From the NCBI GenBank assembly GCA_041855385.1, contig JBHAEC010000002.1, positions 1 through 22,085 of the forward strand: DNA of 22,085 nucleotides, given 5' to 3'. The translations under genes were made by a program, and so were the position numbers. This DNA is from JBHAEC01 sp041855385 (GTDB taxonomy: Bacteria; Bacillota; Negativicutes; Veillonellales; Veillonellaceae). Each line of letters opens with the position of its first letter. Position 1 is the stretch's first letter. The notes under the pieces are model-generated. The model searched no databases and had not been told where the DNA came from. It saw only the letters and a list, made by a program, of their open reading frames with translations. Positions 14,935 through 22,085 of the stretch are shown here, piece by piece.

Positions 14935-16155
14935 TTATTTCCTTTGTGATCCTCTTATTTTCAGTACCAAAGAAACGACTAATGCAGTCAGAAAAAAACC
15001 GGTAAACACATATAGTGTTTCATAATAACCCGATGTAGTTTCTCGCAGGTATGAAATAACCAATGGTCCTGCAATGCCTGCTACAGCCCACGCGGTCAGT
15101 ACCTTTCCATGTATATTGCTAAGTGCCTTTGTGCCGAAAAGATCAGCTAAAAAAGCCGGTATCGTGGCAAATCCGCCTCCATAACAAGTGATGATTAAGA
15201 AAAGAAGCATTTGGAAAGTAAAACTGTCTGTAACCTGCGCCAGCATATAAAAAGCTGCTATTTGGATTAAAAAGAATAAAATATATGTGTTCGCTCTACC
15301 GATATAATCAGAGGCAGCCGCCCATAAAAGGCGCCCCAATCCATTAAGAAGACCTATAATCCCAACCATGGTAGCCGCTTCCTTCGCCGTCATGCCTACC
15401 ACCTCTTGTGCCATAGGAGATGCCACACTGAGCAGGCCGATGCCGCAGGTAATATTAATGAACAGCATCCACCACAGTGCATAAAACTTCCATGTTCGAA
15501 CCGCCTCCGTTGCGGAATACATCTTTTCCGGTCTGGGTTCCTCGTTCCTGATACGCCCCTTTGTTTCCATTAACAAAAAAAGTTGGCTCTCCTCGGGCGC
15601 GGCAAGATAAAAGGCAGACCCCAGCATAATAATCACATAGCTTACGCCTAAAGCAAAAAACATTTCAACAAGACCGTATGTGGTATACAAAAACTGCATA
15701 ATAGGTCCCGCCACCAAGCTGGCAAATCCAAATCCCATAATTGCAAGCCCCGTAGCAAAACCGCGGTTTTTCGGAAACCATTTCACCAGGGTCGATACGG
15801 GCGTAATATATCCTATTCCAAGTCCAATGCCTCCGATAACACCGTAAAAAATATACATGAGCCACAAATTATTCAAATATACCGCCATTCCCGTCCCTAA
15901 CATGCCAAGGGAAAAGAATATTGCGGAAACAGTTCCGGATACGGTTGGCCCATAGCGTTCTACAAAACTGCCAAAAAAAGCCGCAGACATTCCGAGAAAA
16001 AAAATAGCCAAAGAAAATGCCCACTGCACAGACTGGAGACCGATTCCCATCTCGGACATAATAGGTTTAGTTAATACACTCCACGCATACACACTGCCGA
16101 TACAGATATGAATCCCCACCGCCGCAGCTGCGATGCCCCATTTATTTCGTTTCAT
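14935..16155 (-). CDS. MFS transporter, oxalate/formate antiporter (OFA) family
   Basis: Inner-membrane permease of 406 residues with about 12 hydrophobic segments. The N-terminal GIHICIGSVYAWSVL with KP, the GIGLGIGYITPVSTLVKWFP segment and RGFATGLAIMGFGFAS are hallmarks of the OFA subfamily. These carry small carboxylates such as oxalate or formate, but many members have unknown substrates. A hydrophilic loop (about 191-225) separates the two six-helix halves. It starts at ATG 16155 behind AGGAGGG and is monocistronic, with a strong terminator downstream. A probable ZTP riboswitch in its leader ties it to one-carbon and purine metabolism, which favours formate or a related one-carbon acid as substrate; that is inference. 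Confidence 0.88.
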   Translation of the reverse strand: MKRNKWGIAAAAVGIHICIGSVYAWSVLTKPIMSEMGIGLQSVQWAFSLAIFFLGMSAAFFGSFVERYGPTVSGTVSAIFFSLGMLGTGMAVYLNNLWLMYIFYGVIGGIGLGIGYITPVSTLVKWFPKNRGFATGLAIMGFGFASLVAGPIMQFLYTTYGLVEMFFALGVSYVIIMLGSAFYLAAPEESQLFLLMETKGRIRNEEPRPEKMYSATEAVRTWKFYALWWMLFINITCGIGLLSVASPMAQEVVGMTAKEAATMVGIIGLLNGLGRLLWAAASDYIGRANTYILFFLIQIAAFYMLAQVTDSFTFQMLLFLIITCYGGGFATIPAFLADLFGTKALSNIHGKVLTAWAVAGIAGPLVISYLRETTSGYYETLYVFTGFFLTALVVSLVLKIRGSQRK

Positions 16156-16168
16156 ATGCCCTCCTATA

Positions 16169-16257
16169 CAAAAACCGCCTGAGCAATAATTGCCCAGACG
16201 GTCGGCATTTCTCCGTACACAAGACCTGTAGTTAACTCTACTAATCCGTCAGCCTTG
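16169..16257 (-). promoter_or_regulatory. Probable ZTP (pfl-type) riboswitch with terminator
   Basis: The minus-strand leader begins at the predicted start. A P1 helix ACAAG...CTTGT encloses GCTGACGGATTAG and a small inner hairpin (TAG...CTA). After TACGGAGAAATGCCGA comes CCGTCTGGGCA, close to the invariant CCGCCUGGGC of ZTP riboswitches. The same bases pair with TTGCTCAGGCGG and are followed by TTTTT (16169-16201), an intrinsic terminator overlapping the aptamer, as in known ZTP switches. Ligand binding should prevent termination. Identity rests on recalled consensus. Confidence 0.65.
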
Positions 16258-16263
16258 TATACT

Positions 16264-16292
16264 GTTATATATTTCTCAGCGGATTTTTACAA
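16264..16292 (-). promoter_or_regulatory. Promoter of the riboswitch-MFS transcript
   Basis: On the minus strand TTGTAA (16287-16292), a 17-base spacer and TATAAC (16264-16269) predict a start near 16257, exactly where the aptamer begins. The remaining gap to 16474 holds only repeated GTATAC strings (16257, 16326, 16354) and no clear promoter for the divergent gene. Confidence 0.6.
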
Positions 16293-16474
16293 ATACACAT
16301 TTGTAAGATACCCAAAGTATAGCAAGTATACCTCAGTCCGTCAATCACTTCTTGTATACCGAAAGATTTGTAAATTTCTCTTCCTTCATTCGATTCTATA
16401 GAGTATGATATAAAGGTATTAACTAATACTTCCATATAAAATGTACAATATATAGTAGCTGAAAGTGTGATTTT

Positions 16475-17359
16475 ATGACAGTTAAGACCGTTTATTTTCT
16501 CATGGTGCTCGCCACCCTATCTTGGGCAGGAGCCTTCATTACCGGCAAGTGGGCAATCCTTGAAATCGCCCCCGTAACCCTAATCTTTCTTAGGTTTTCT
16601 CTTGCTCTGCCCTTTATCTTTGCTATTTTGGCCAAAGCAGAGCCCCAAAATATAAAGCCGCGTGGCAAGCAGTGGTACCCCCTTATTTTCCTCGGCATTG
16701 TGGGAACGGTGGGATATCACATCTTTTTCTTTTACAGTCTAAAGTATACTACCGCTATTAACGCCGCTCTCATAGGTTCTACAATGCCATCCATTACCGC
16801 TATTCTTTGCTTTCTCTTGGGTAGAGAGTCTATCAGCCGCCCCCGCACGTTAGGAATTATTCTTGCCTTATTCGGCATTATCGCGGTCATCACCGATGGA
16901 AATATTTCTATGCTTCTCACATTAGAACTTAATCTCGGAGACATCCTCATGTTACTGGCGGTGCTTAGCTTTTCACTTTACGGCGTATTTAGCCGCTCTT
17001 TTATGACCGATTATTCTCTGGGTCCCGTTATGGCCACTGCTTATACCTTCTTGATTTGTACACTGGTTACGGCACCATATGCAGTCTGGGATTTACTAAA
17101 TGGTGCTTGGAATCAAATCACGCTGAAAGGATGGCTCTCCGTCTGGTATATGACCTTGTTCTCTTCGGTGCTGGGCTATCTCTGCCAGATGATTTCGTTT
17201 CAAAAATTGGGTCCTTCCCGTACAGCCGTATTCGCCAATTTGGTTCCCGTATTTACTATCATCCTTGCTGTCATTTTCCTGGGCGAAGTAGTCACGCTGT
17301 TTAAATTGACCGTTGCTTGTCTCATTGTCAGCGGAGTATATCTGGCCACCCACTATTAA
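16475..17359 (+). CDS. EamA/DMT-family transporter
   Basis: Inner-membrane protein of 294 residues with ten hydrophobic segments in two EamA halves (about 8-135 and 150-292), the drug/metabolite transporter fold. Typical motifs are LSWAGAFITGKWAI and PVTLIFLRFSLALPF near the start, and SVLGYLCQMISFQKLGPSRTAVFANLVPVF in the second half. Such proteins usually export amino acids or other metabolites; the substrate cannot be read from the sequence. The start at ATG 16475 has only a weak site (GAAAG, 9 bases upstream), so expression may be low. It is divergent from the MFS gene and ends in a terminator shared with the convergent metY. Confidence 0.9.
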   Translation: MTVKTVYFLMVLATLSWAGAFITGKWAILEIAPVTLIFLRFSLALPFIFAILAKAEPQNIKPRGKQWYPLIFLGIVGTVGYHIFFFYSLKYTTAINAALIGSTMPSITAILCFLLGRESISRPRTLGIILALFGIIAVITDGNISMLLTLELNLGDILMLLAVLSFSLYGVFSRSFMTDYSLGPVMATAYTFLICTLVTAPYAVWDLLNGAWNQITLKGWLSVWYMTLFSSVLGYLCQMISFQKLGPSRTAVFANLVPVFTIILAVIFLGEVVTLFKLTVACLIVSGVYLATHY

Positions 17360-17362
17360 TCA

Positions 17363-17404
17363 AAAAGCTGAGAGTATGACTCACAAGTCAAACTCTCAGC
17401 TTTT
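17363..17404. terminator. Bidirectional terminator between the EamA gene and metY
   Basis: AAAAGCTGAGAGT pairs exactly with ACTCTCAGCTTTT, enclosing a GACT/AGTC inner stem. T-rich ends on both strands suit the two convergent genes. Confidence 0.88.
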
Positions 17405-17448
17405 ATTCATATGGTTTATCTTATTTCCTCTAAATTCTTTTTAACATA

Positions 17449-18723
17449 TTACAGCTTATCTAAAGCCTGTGCCAAATCGTTGATGATATCCTTGCTATTC
17501 TCAAGACCGATAGAAACGCGAATCGTTTCTCCGGTGATCCCGATCGACAATAGTTCTTCTTCGCTTAGTTGGGAATGGGTAGTACTTGCCGGATGGATAA
17601 TTAGGGACTTAGCATCCGCCACATTGGCAAGATTGGAGAAAAGCTCTAAATTATCAATAAGCTTAATTCCATTTTCTTTTCCACCTTTCACTCCGAAGGT
17701 AAAAATCGCCCCTACTCCTTTAGGATAATATTTTTTTGCCAATTCATAATAAGGACTGGTCGGCAATTCCGCATAATTTACAAAGCTGATTTTTTCGTGT
17801 CCCCTGAGGAAATCTACAACCTTTCTCGCATTTTCAACATGCCGTTCCACGCGAAGAGACAATGTTTCAATCCCTAAAAGCAAAATCCACGCGGCCAATG
17901 GGGTAATGCACGCCCCCGTATCGCGGAGGTATTGGGTCCGAATCTTAGTCGTAAATGCAATGGGGCCCAAGTCAGCAAAAACAAGACCGTTATAATGTAT
18001 ATCGCCTTCTATAAAATCAGGATATTTGCCACTTTCTTTATAATCAAAATCTCCTTTTTCGACGATAATTCCTCCCAGCGTTGTTCCATGTCCGCCCAGA
18101 TATTTGGTAGCGGAATGAACAACGACATCCGCTCCGTGCTCCAAGGGGCGAATAAGATAAGGTGTACCGAAAGTATTATCCACGATAAGCAAAATTTTAT
18201 GCTTATGTGCAATGGCCGCTACCGCTTCAATATCAATAAGATTTCCATTAGGATTACCGATAGTTTCGATAAAAATGGCCTTTGTATTCTCGCGAATAGC
18301 CGCCTCAAAATTATCCAGTACCTCAGGATTTACAAAACTGGTAGTAATGCCGTATTTTGGCAAAGTAGCACTAAACAAATTATACGTTCCCCCATATAAA
18401 GTCGCTGCTGCCACAATATGGTCTCCGGAATTGGCTACATTGGAAATAGCGTAAAAAATAGCCGCCGATCCGGACGAAACAGCTAACGCTGACGTACCCC
18501 CCTCCAGTTGTGCTACACGTGCTTCCAAAACTTCTTGTGTGGGGTTTCCCAAACGAGAGTAAATCCCTCCCCCTTCACGAAGAGCGAATCGATTCGCCGC
18601 TTGTTCCGCACTTTCAAAAACAAAGCTTGTCGTTTGATAAATGGGAACGGCCCGTGCTCCTGTTGCATCCAGTTCGTGTCCTGCATGTAATTGCAATGTT
18701 TCAAATTCATAAGTTTTACTCAT
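17449..18723 (-). CDS. metY: O-acetylhomoserine sulfhydrylase
   Basis: PLP enzyme (424 aa) of the Cys/Met metabolism family that makes homocysteine from O-acetylhomoserine and sulfide in the cytoplasm. The PLP lysine is K207 in SATKYLGGHG, with D182 in VDNTFGTPYL holding the pyridine nitrogen. IYSRLGNPTQEVLE (54-67) and GGTSALAVSSGSAAIFYAI (75-93) bind the cofactor and phosphate. The length and the long insertion around residues 215-250 fit the O-acetylhomoserine sulfhydrylase branch rather than the shorter cystathionine gamma-synthase. It starts at ATG 18723, one base after the metA stop codon, with AGAGGAGA inside the end of metA, so translation is probably coupled. The pair catalyses the two consecutive steps from homoserine to homocysteine. 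Confidence 0.95.
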   Translation of the reverse strand: MSKTYEFETLQLHAGHELDATGARAVPIYQTTSFVFESAEQAANRFALREGGGIYSRLGNPTQEVLEARVAQLEGGTSALAVSSGSAAIFYAISNVANSGDHIVAAATLYGGTYNLFSATLPKYGITTSFVNPEVLDNFEAAIRENTKAIFIETIGNPNGNLIDIEAVAAIAHKHKILLIVDNTFGTPYLIRPLEHGADVVVHSATKYLGGHGTTLGGIIVEKGDFDYKESGKYPDFIEGDIHYNGLVFADLGPIAFTTKIRTQYLRDTGACITPLAAWILLLGIETLSLRVERHVENARKVVDFLRGHEKISFVNYAELPTSPYYELAKKYYPKGVGAIFTFGVKGGKENGIKLIDNLELFSNLANVADAKSLIIHPASTTHSQLSEEELLSIGITGETIRVSIGLENSKDIINDLAQALDKL

Positions 18724-18724
18724 A

Positions 18725-19672
18725 TTACTCTTCTCCTCTCACTCTTCTCTTCATCTCTTTTATCTGATCAATAATAAATGGTGTTTCCTGATACACATAA
18801 TAGTTTAGCCAATTCGTATACAGTAATGTTCCCGTAGATCGCCATCTCACAATGGGCCTTTTTGTTCTATCATTATCGGGATAATAGTTTTCCGGCGGTG
18901 CCATTGTCATTCCCGCCGCCAAGTCACGCTCGTACTCCCTCTGCAATGTATCCCAGTCATACTCCGCATGACCGAACACAAAAATGTGCTTGTTATCAAG
19001 ACTACGGACTATCGCCGCACCCGTTCCCGGTGCATCAGCAAGGATTTCCAGATCCTTAACCGCTCTGATTAAATCGTCTCTTACCGTTGTATGCCGCGAA
19101 TGCGGCATCCAAAATACCTCATCAAAGCCGTGTAGCAACATGGGGTTCGGGTTAAGAATACGGTTCTCATATACACCGAATAGTTTTTGCGGCAATGCTT
19201 CTTTGTTGATACCATAATGATAATAAATCCCCGCCTGTGCACCCCAGCATATATAGAGTGTAGAAAAAACATGCTCTTCACTCCAATCCATAATTTGAGT
19301 CAGTTCATCCCAATAGCTCACTTCCTCAAAAGGCATATTTTCTACCGGTGCGCCTGTTACGATCATTCCATCAAAATATTCATCCTTTACATCTGTAAAT
19401 GTTCGATAAAAGGCAGTCAAGTACTCTTCAGCTGTGTTAGTTGCCTTATAAGTGGCCGTGTGTAATAGCGTTACCTCTAATTGTAGCGGAGTATTACTAA
19501 GGGCCCTTAAGATCTGCGTCTCCGTGGTTTCCTTTGTGGGCATCAAATTAACGATTAAAATTTTCAAAGGTCTAATGTCTTGGGATTCCGCTCTCACCGT
19601 ATCCATAACAAAAATATTTTCCTTTGCTAATGCCTCTATGGCCGGCAATTCTTTTACTACTGTAATCGGCAT
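18725..19672 (-). CDS. metA: Homoserine O-acetyltransferase (MetA type)
   Basis: First committed enzyme of methionine synthesis (315 aa), acylating homoserine in the cytoplasm. The catalytic residues are C142 in YICWGAQAG, H235 and E237 in FGHAEYDW. The specificity residue is E111 in GAPVENMPFEEVSYW. In this family Glu at 111 is known to give acetyl-CoA use, Gly succinyl-CoA use, so annotation as a succinyltransferase would probably be wrong. This agrees with the adjacent metY, whose enzyme takes O-acetylhomoserine. It starts at ATG 19672 behind GAAGAAGAGGAGA. A Met-specific T-box leader and a consensus promoter lie upstream, so expression should rise when tRNA-Met is uncharged. Confidence 0.96.
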   Translation of the reverse strand: MPITVVKELPAIEALAKENIFVMDTVRAESQDIRPLKILIVNLMPTKETTETQILRALSNTPLQLEVTLLHTATYKATNTAEEYLTAFYRTFTDVKDEYFDGMIVTGAPVENMPFEEVSYWDELTQIMDWSEEHVFSTLYICWGAQAGIYYHYGINKEALPQKLFGVYENRILNPNPMLLHGFDEVFWMPHSRHTTVRDDLIRAVKDLEILADAPGTGAAIVRSLDNKHIFVFGHAEYDWDTLQREYERDLAAGMTMAPPENYYPDNDRTKRPIVRWRSTGTLLYTNWLNYYVYQETPFIIDQIKEMKRRVRGEE

Positions 19673-19702
19673 ACCATTCTCCTCTTCTTCTCCAGTCTAA
19701 GA

Positions 19703-19996
19703 TGAAAACAAAAAACGCCTTGTTTGCCTAAGCAAACAAGGACGTTAATACGTGTTACCACCTTGCTTCAGGAACCTCTCACGAAAGCTCCCCTCAACCA
19801 GTACGGCCATTTTCATGGATTATACTGTGGCAAAATATCGGTTGCATCCGCCGAAGCTAAAGCTTACGCATTCCGCCTCGGTAGCTCCAAGACCATTTTC
19901 ACTGCCTTCCTTTGTATCCCCTTTCACCTTACGGGACTCTCTGCAACGCATTTCAGCAGGTACTTATCTCTTCTTCGCCTTCCTATGTTCTTATTG
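19703..19996 (-). promoter_or_regulatory. T-box leader, methionine-specific
   Basis: On the minus strand the leader contains AGAGAGTCCCG...GGTGAAAG, then GTGAAA-ATG-GTCTTGGAGCT with specifier codon ATG (19894-19896), and the T-box AAGGTGGTAACACG (19751-19764). Its UGGU bulge matches the ACCA end of tRNA-Met. Uncharged tRNA-Met should stabilise the antiterminator and let metA-metY be transcribed. No SAM riboswitch is present. Confidence 0.93.
19710..19741 (-). terminator. Regulated terminator of the Met T-box
   Basis: On the minus strand CCTTGTTTGC-TTAG-GCAAACAAGG is followed by CG and six T. It competes with the antiterminator around the T-box sequence. Confidence 0.92.
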
Positions 19997-20002
19997 AGGT
20001 GA

Positions 20003-20032
20003 ATTATAACAAAGCCATTTATAGCCTGTCAA
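20003..20032 (-). promoter_or_regulatory. Promoter of the metA-metY T-box transcript
   Basis: Perfect TTGACA (20027-20032) and perfect TATAAT (20003-20008) on the minus strand, 18-base spacer, predicted start near 19996. Confidence 0.88.
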
Positions 20033-20051
20033 GAAGTAATTAAAAATATTT

Positions 20052-20276
20052 CTACTCATCTTTTCCGTCAATAAACAGCTTAATCGCCCCAATCAAGGCC
20101 TCTTCACTCATGCCGGTGCGCTCGCAAGCAATCCCGATTGTCGCCTTTGACAACATAAATTCGGCAATGGGAGAACTTAGGATGGCAAAATTTTCGTTAA
20201 TTGTAGGTAAATGCTCTTTCAAAGCAGGGTATGCATTAAACAAATCTAAAATTTTTGTATCTTTTGTTATCTCCAT
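20052..20276 (-). CDS. DUF1858-domain small protein (74 aa)
   Basis: The whole protein resembles a DUF1858 domain: MEITKDTKILDLFNAYPALKEHL near the start, then the pattern of a short helical domain ending in MSEEALIGAIKLFI. In other proteins this domain often comes before redox or hybrid-cluster-type modules, but its own function is not established. It has one Cys (C51), no signal peptide and no membrane segment. It starts at ATG 20276 behind AAAGGATG, after a leader of about 90 bases from its own promoter. It stands alone, upstream of the methionine operon promoter on the same strand, with no strong terminator between. Confidence 0.78.
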   Translation of the reverse strand: MEITKDTKILDLFNAYPALKEHLPTINENFAILSSPIAEFMLSKATIGIACERTGMSEEALIGAIKLFIDGKDE

Positions 20277-20377
20277 ATCAATAACATCCTTTCTATACCT
20301 AATAAATGGGGTTGATCCAACCAGAAATATACCTCTTTCATGGATACTGAGTTAAATATACTTTGAACTCCTACTCT

Positions 20378-20406
20378 AGTATATATTTTTTGATAATAGT
20401 TTTCAA
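20378..20406 (-). promoter_or_regulatory. Promoter of the DUF1858 gene
   Basis: On the minus strand TTGAAA (20401-20406), a 17-base spacer and TATACT (20378-20383). The leader holds a small GGTTG-GAT-CAACC hairpin (20311-20323). Confidence 0.6.
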
Positions 20407-20459
20407 GTTATTCGCCGAAGTGGCCTTCTTACCCAAGAGTAATATTGCTTTAATACCAC

Positions 20460-20520
20460 AAACAAAACTCCTCGAGAAAAGCCTCCGGTCGCCATACAGA
20501 CCATGTTCATTTCTCGAGGA
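20460..20520 (-). terminator. Terminator after the YegP-like gene
   Basis: An 11-bp arm TCCTCGAGAAA (20469-20479) pairs exactly with TTTCTCGAGGA (20510-20520), enclosing an inner GGTC/GACC stem. Minus-strand readout ends in GTTTTGTTTG. It starts 11 bases past the stop codon. Confidence 0.75.
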
Positions 20521-20531
20521 ATTTTTATGTT

Positions 20532-20906
20532 TTACTTATTCTCCACAATTTTAGCATCAGGTGCATTCTTTTGTACCGACGCAACCCCGTTCAGGCAACT
20601 GTCTTTCGCCTTATAACCTTCACTCGTCAAGATTGCCTGCCCGTTCTTAGCCTTAAGGCGGAATCGGAATTCACCGCCCTTATCGGTGTACACTTCAAAT
20701 TTTGGGTTTGTCTCCTTTGCCGGTTTTTCCAAAGTTTGATCCTCAATTTTTGCCAAAGGCGCATTTTTTCTAACGCTCTCAATACCCTTTAGACAGGAGT
20801 CCATCGCCTTATACACTTCGCTAGTACCGATAACCTGTCCATTACCTGATTTCAAATCAAATTTTACCCCTGTTGCAGTTGTCCTTACTACAAACTTCCC
20901 TGCCAT
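20532..20906 (-). CDS. YegP-like protein with two DUF1508 repeats
   Basis: Small cytoplasmic protein of 124 residues made of two tandem copies of the DUF1508 (UPF0339/YegP) module. The first (about 3-58) holds GQVIGTSEVYKAMDSCLKGIESVRKNAP, and the second (about 69-124) GQAILTSEGYKAKDSCLNGVASVQKNAP. The function of the family is not established. I chose ATG 20906 because AAGGAGG lies 8 bases upstream. The frame extends 11 codons further to ATG 20939, but that stretch is Cys-rich, lacks a site and contains the AAGGAGG itself. A promoter and a terminator frame it as a single-gene unit. Confidence 0.9.
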   Translation of the reverse strand: MAGKFVVRTTATGVKFDLKSGNGQVIGTSEVYKAMDSCLKGIESVRKNAPLAKIEDQTLEKPAKETNPKFEVYTDKGGEFRFRLKAKNGQAILTSEGYKAKDSCLNGVASVQKNAPDAKIVENK

Positions 20907-20954
20907 AGTAACGCCTCCTTGACAAAACACCCTACACAATTCTTGCTTATTTTC

Positions 20955-20983
20955 ATTTTACCATCAGAACCTCTCTTATTCAA
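20955..20983 (-). promoter_or_regulatory. Promoter of the YegP-like gene
   Basis: On the minus strand TTGAAT (20978-20983), a 17-base spacer and TAAAAT (20955-20960). Confidence 0.55.
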
Positions 20984-21019
20984 TACGCATACTTCACTGC
21001 AAAACTTTCATCTTTTTTC

Positions 21020-21047
21020 TTGACATCCGTTCCCTATCCTGTATAAT
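21020..21047 (+). promoter_or_regulatory. Promoter of the T-box/BASS transporter transcript
   Basis: Perfect TTGACA (21020-21025) and perfect TATAAT (21042-21047), 16-base spacer, start predicted near 21054. Confidence 0.85.
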
Positions 21048-21053
21048 AATGTT

Positions 21054-21356
21054 CAATAAATCAAAAACAGTTAACAAAACAGTGTTGATTGGGAAAAGTA
21101 ATAACAAGTACCGACATTTCAGAGAACCTGCCGTATGGTGCGAGGCAGGATGAAGGACCGTTATGAATATCACCCAGGAACTGCTAGCTGAAAGCAACTG
21201 CAAGTAAGCGTGGCCGCTTGACAACCGTTATCCTGTCCGACATTAAAAGGAATCTTCCGGAGATGTTAGTAAGGGGCTGTATTTTACAGCAATAAGAGTG
21301 GTACCGCAGAGCATTAGTGCTTTGTCTCTTTTCAGAGACAGAGCACTTTTTTATTT
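21054..21356 (+). promoter_or_regulatory. T-box leader, probably isoleucine-specific
   Basis: The stem I pattern CAGAGAACCTGCC...GGTGCGAGGCAGG is followed by GAAT-ATC-ACCCAGGAACTGC. In the usual register (specifier followed by A) the codon is ATC, isoleucine (21169-21171). A shifted register would give TAT, tyrosine. The T-box AAGAGTGGTACCGC (21294-21307) has a UGGU bulge that fits a tRNA ending ACCA, as both tRNA-Ile and tRNA-Tyr do. It controls the downstream transporter gene. Confidence 0.9.
21316..21353 (+). terminator. Regulated terminator of the T-box before the BASS gene
   Basis: AGTGCTTTGTCTC (21316-21328) pairs with GAGACAGAGCACT (21335-21347) with one G-U pair, followed by a run of T. 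Confidence 0.9.
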
Positions 21357-21415
21357 CCCCCAAAAATCAACTCTATTGTTATCCTGTTATCCTATGTGTT
21401 TTTTGGAGGTGCTTT

Positions 21416-22085
21416 ATGATGAACTTTGTAACAAAATTGAGTGGTTATGTTGGTAAATATTTAACCTATTTAGTGCTGGCAACCATTCTATCCGCCTATT
21501 TTTTCCCATCTATGTACACATGGGCTGCCCCGAATACCATTTGGCTTTTGGGCGTGGTTATGTTTGGAATGGGGATGACATTACACGCCCGCGACTTTAA
21601 ACTCGTCTTGGAGCGTCCAAAAGAAGTTTTCGTCGGCACCGTCTGTCACTATACAGTTATGCCTATAGCCGCTTATGCATTAGTACTGGCCTTTGATATG
21701 ACTCCCGAACTTGCTCTCGGCATGGTTCTCCTCGGATCCTGCCCAAGCGGAACCGCTTCTAATGTTATGAGCTTTCTAGCCAAAGGAGACGTCCCTTTAG
21801 CGGTTTCTATTACCGCTATTTCCACTTTGCTCGCCCCCATTATGATGCCCTTCATCGTATGGGCGCTTGCCGGCCAATGGGTATCTGTATCCTTCTTCGC
21901 TATGGCCATGACCGTATTAAAAGTTATCCTTGTCCCTATCCTGCTGGGTCTACTGGTTCATAAACTAATCGGAGATACCTATGTAGAGCAATGTAAAAAG
22001 TTTCTTGTACTGGTATCCGCCTTCTCTGTTTTATCCATTCTCGGGGCGGTAATTGCACTGAACGGAGCCCGCATTTTAGCTGTAG
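21416..22085 (+). CDS. Bile acid:sodium symporter (BASS) family transporter, N-terminal part
   Basis: Inner-membrane secondary transporter, 223 codons visible and cut by the right edge; the family is usually about 310-330 aa. It starts at ATG 21416 with GGAGG 6 bases upstream; a second ATG follows at once. The signature GSCPSGTASNVMSFLAKGDVPLAVSITAISTLLAPIM (about 103-139, shown here only as key motifs GSCPSGTASN and STLLAP) marks the Na+-coupled BASS fold, and GVVMFGMGMTLHARDF (about 46-61) is the usual second-helix motif. About seven membrane segments are in view. Bacterial members carry organic anions such as keto acids or pantothenate precursors, seldom bile acids. Control by an isoleucine-type T-box suggests a branched-chain amino acid or a keto-acid precursor as substrate; that is inference. 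Confidence 0.9.
   Translation, partial: MMNFVTKLSGYVGKYLTYLVLATILSAYFFPSMYTWAAPNTIWLLGVVMFGMGMTLHARDFKLVLERPKEVFVGTVCHYTVMPIAAYALVLAFDMTPELALGMVLLGSCPSGTASNVMSFLAKGDVPLAVSITAISTLLAPIMMPFIVWALAGQWVSVSFFAMAMTVLKVILVPILLGLLVHKLIGDTYVEQCKKFLVLVSAFSVLSILGAVIALNGARILAV

Noticed and set aside
16255..16360. Repeated GTATAC strings as an operator between the MFS and EamA genes
   Set aside because: Short, AT-rich, unevenly spaced, and one copy is part of the riboswitch P1 region; too weak to call.
17932..18399. 155-codon plus-strand frame
   Set aside because: It lies antisense inside metY, has no ribosome-binding site and no protein-like pattern.
19703..19996. SAM riboswitch upstream of metA
   Set aside because: Expected for methionine genes, but the S-box core is absent; the ATG specifier and AAGGTGGTAACACG identify a T-box.
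21168..21172. Tyrosine specifier (TAT) in the second T-box
   Set aside because: Possible by a one-base shift, but the usual register, with the specifier followed by A, gives ATC. Kept only as an alternative.

Overview
The window looks like a chromosomal segment of a diderm Firmicute of the class Negativicutes (Veillonella/Dialister/Megasphaera-type). It combines Firmicutes regulation (two T-box leaders, a probable ZTP riboswitch, an SRP RNA gene next to dnaX, strong AGGAGG ribosome-binding sites) with outer-membrane proteins (a TonB-dependent receptor and an OmpM-like porin barrel). The species cannot be named from the sequence alone. No tRNA, rRNA, CRISPR array or insertion sequence is visible.

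Layout, left to right. 1-1381 (minus): the N-terminal 460 residues of dnaX, cut by the window edge, preceded by a small SRP RNA gene (1436-1600) with its own promoter and terminator. 1680-1877 (minus): a 65-residue protein with CxHG motifs at both ends. 2007-3812 (minus): an L-asparaginase and enoyl-CoA hydratase/isomerase operon. It is divergent from a phage-like amidase gene (3986-4495, plus), and a 14-bp palindrome covers the -35 elements of both promoters. 4720-8109 (plus): nrdA-nrdB, an aerobic class Ia ribonucleotide reductase, with a candidate NrdR box and a 20-bp palindrome upstream. 8393-9487 (plus): glycerol dehydrogenase, with repeated half-sites around its -10 element.

9570-14531 (minus) is the standout: one 1653-residue reading frame that joins a complete TonB-dependent receptor to a second, OmpM-like porin barrel. 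The second barrel carries a non-barrel insert of about 330 residues. A Fur-box-like promoter and a structured leader of about 225 nt lie upstream. 14935-16155 (minus): an oxalate/formate-type MFS transporter behind a probable ZTP riboswitch. 16475-17359 (plus): an EamA-family permease.

17449-20032 (minus): a methionine operon, metA-metY, behind a Met-specific T-box. Residue Glu111 of MetA predicts acetyl-CoA as donor, which fits MetY using O-acetylhomoserine. 20052-20906 (minus): a DUF1858 protein and a YegP-like protein. 21020-22085 (plus): an Ile-type T-box controlling a bile acid:sodium symporter family transporter cut by the right edge.

Regulation by leader RNA recurs: tRNA charging controls methionine synthesis and the BASS transporter, and ZTP probably controls a formate-type transporter. 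Iron probably controls the fused outer-membrane protein.
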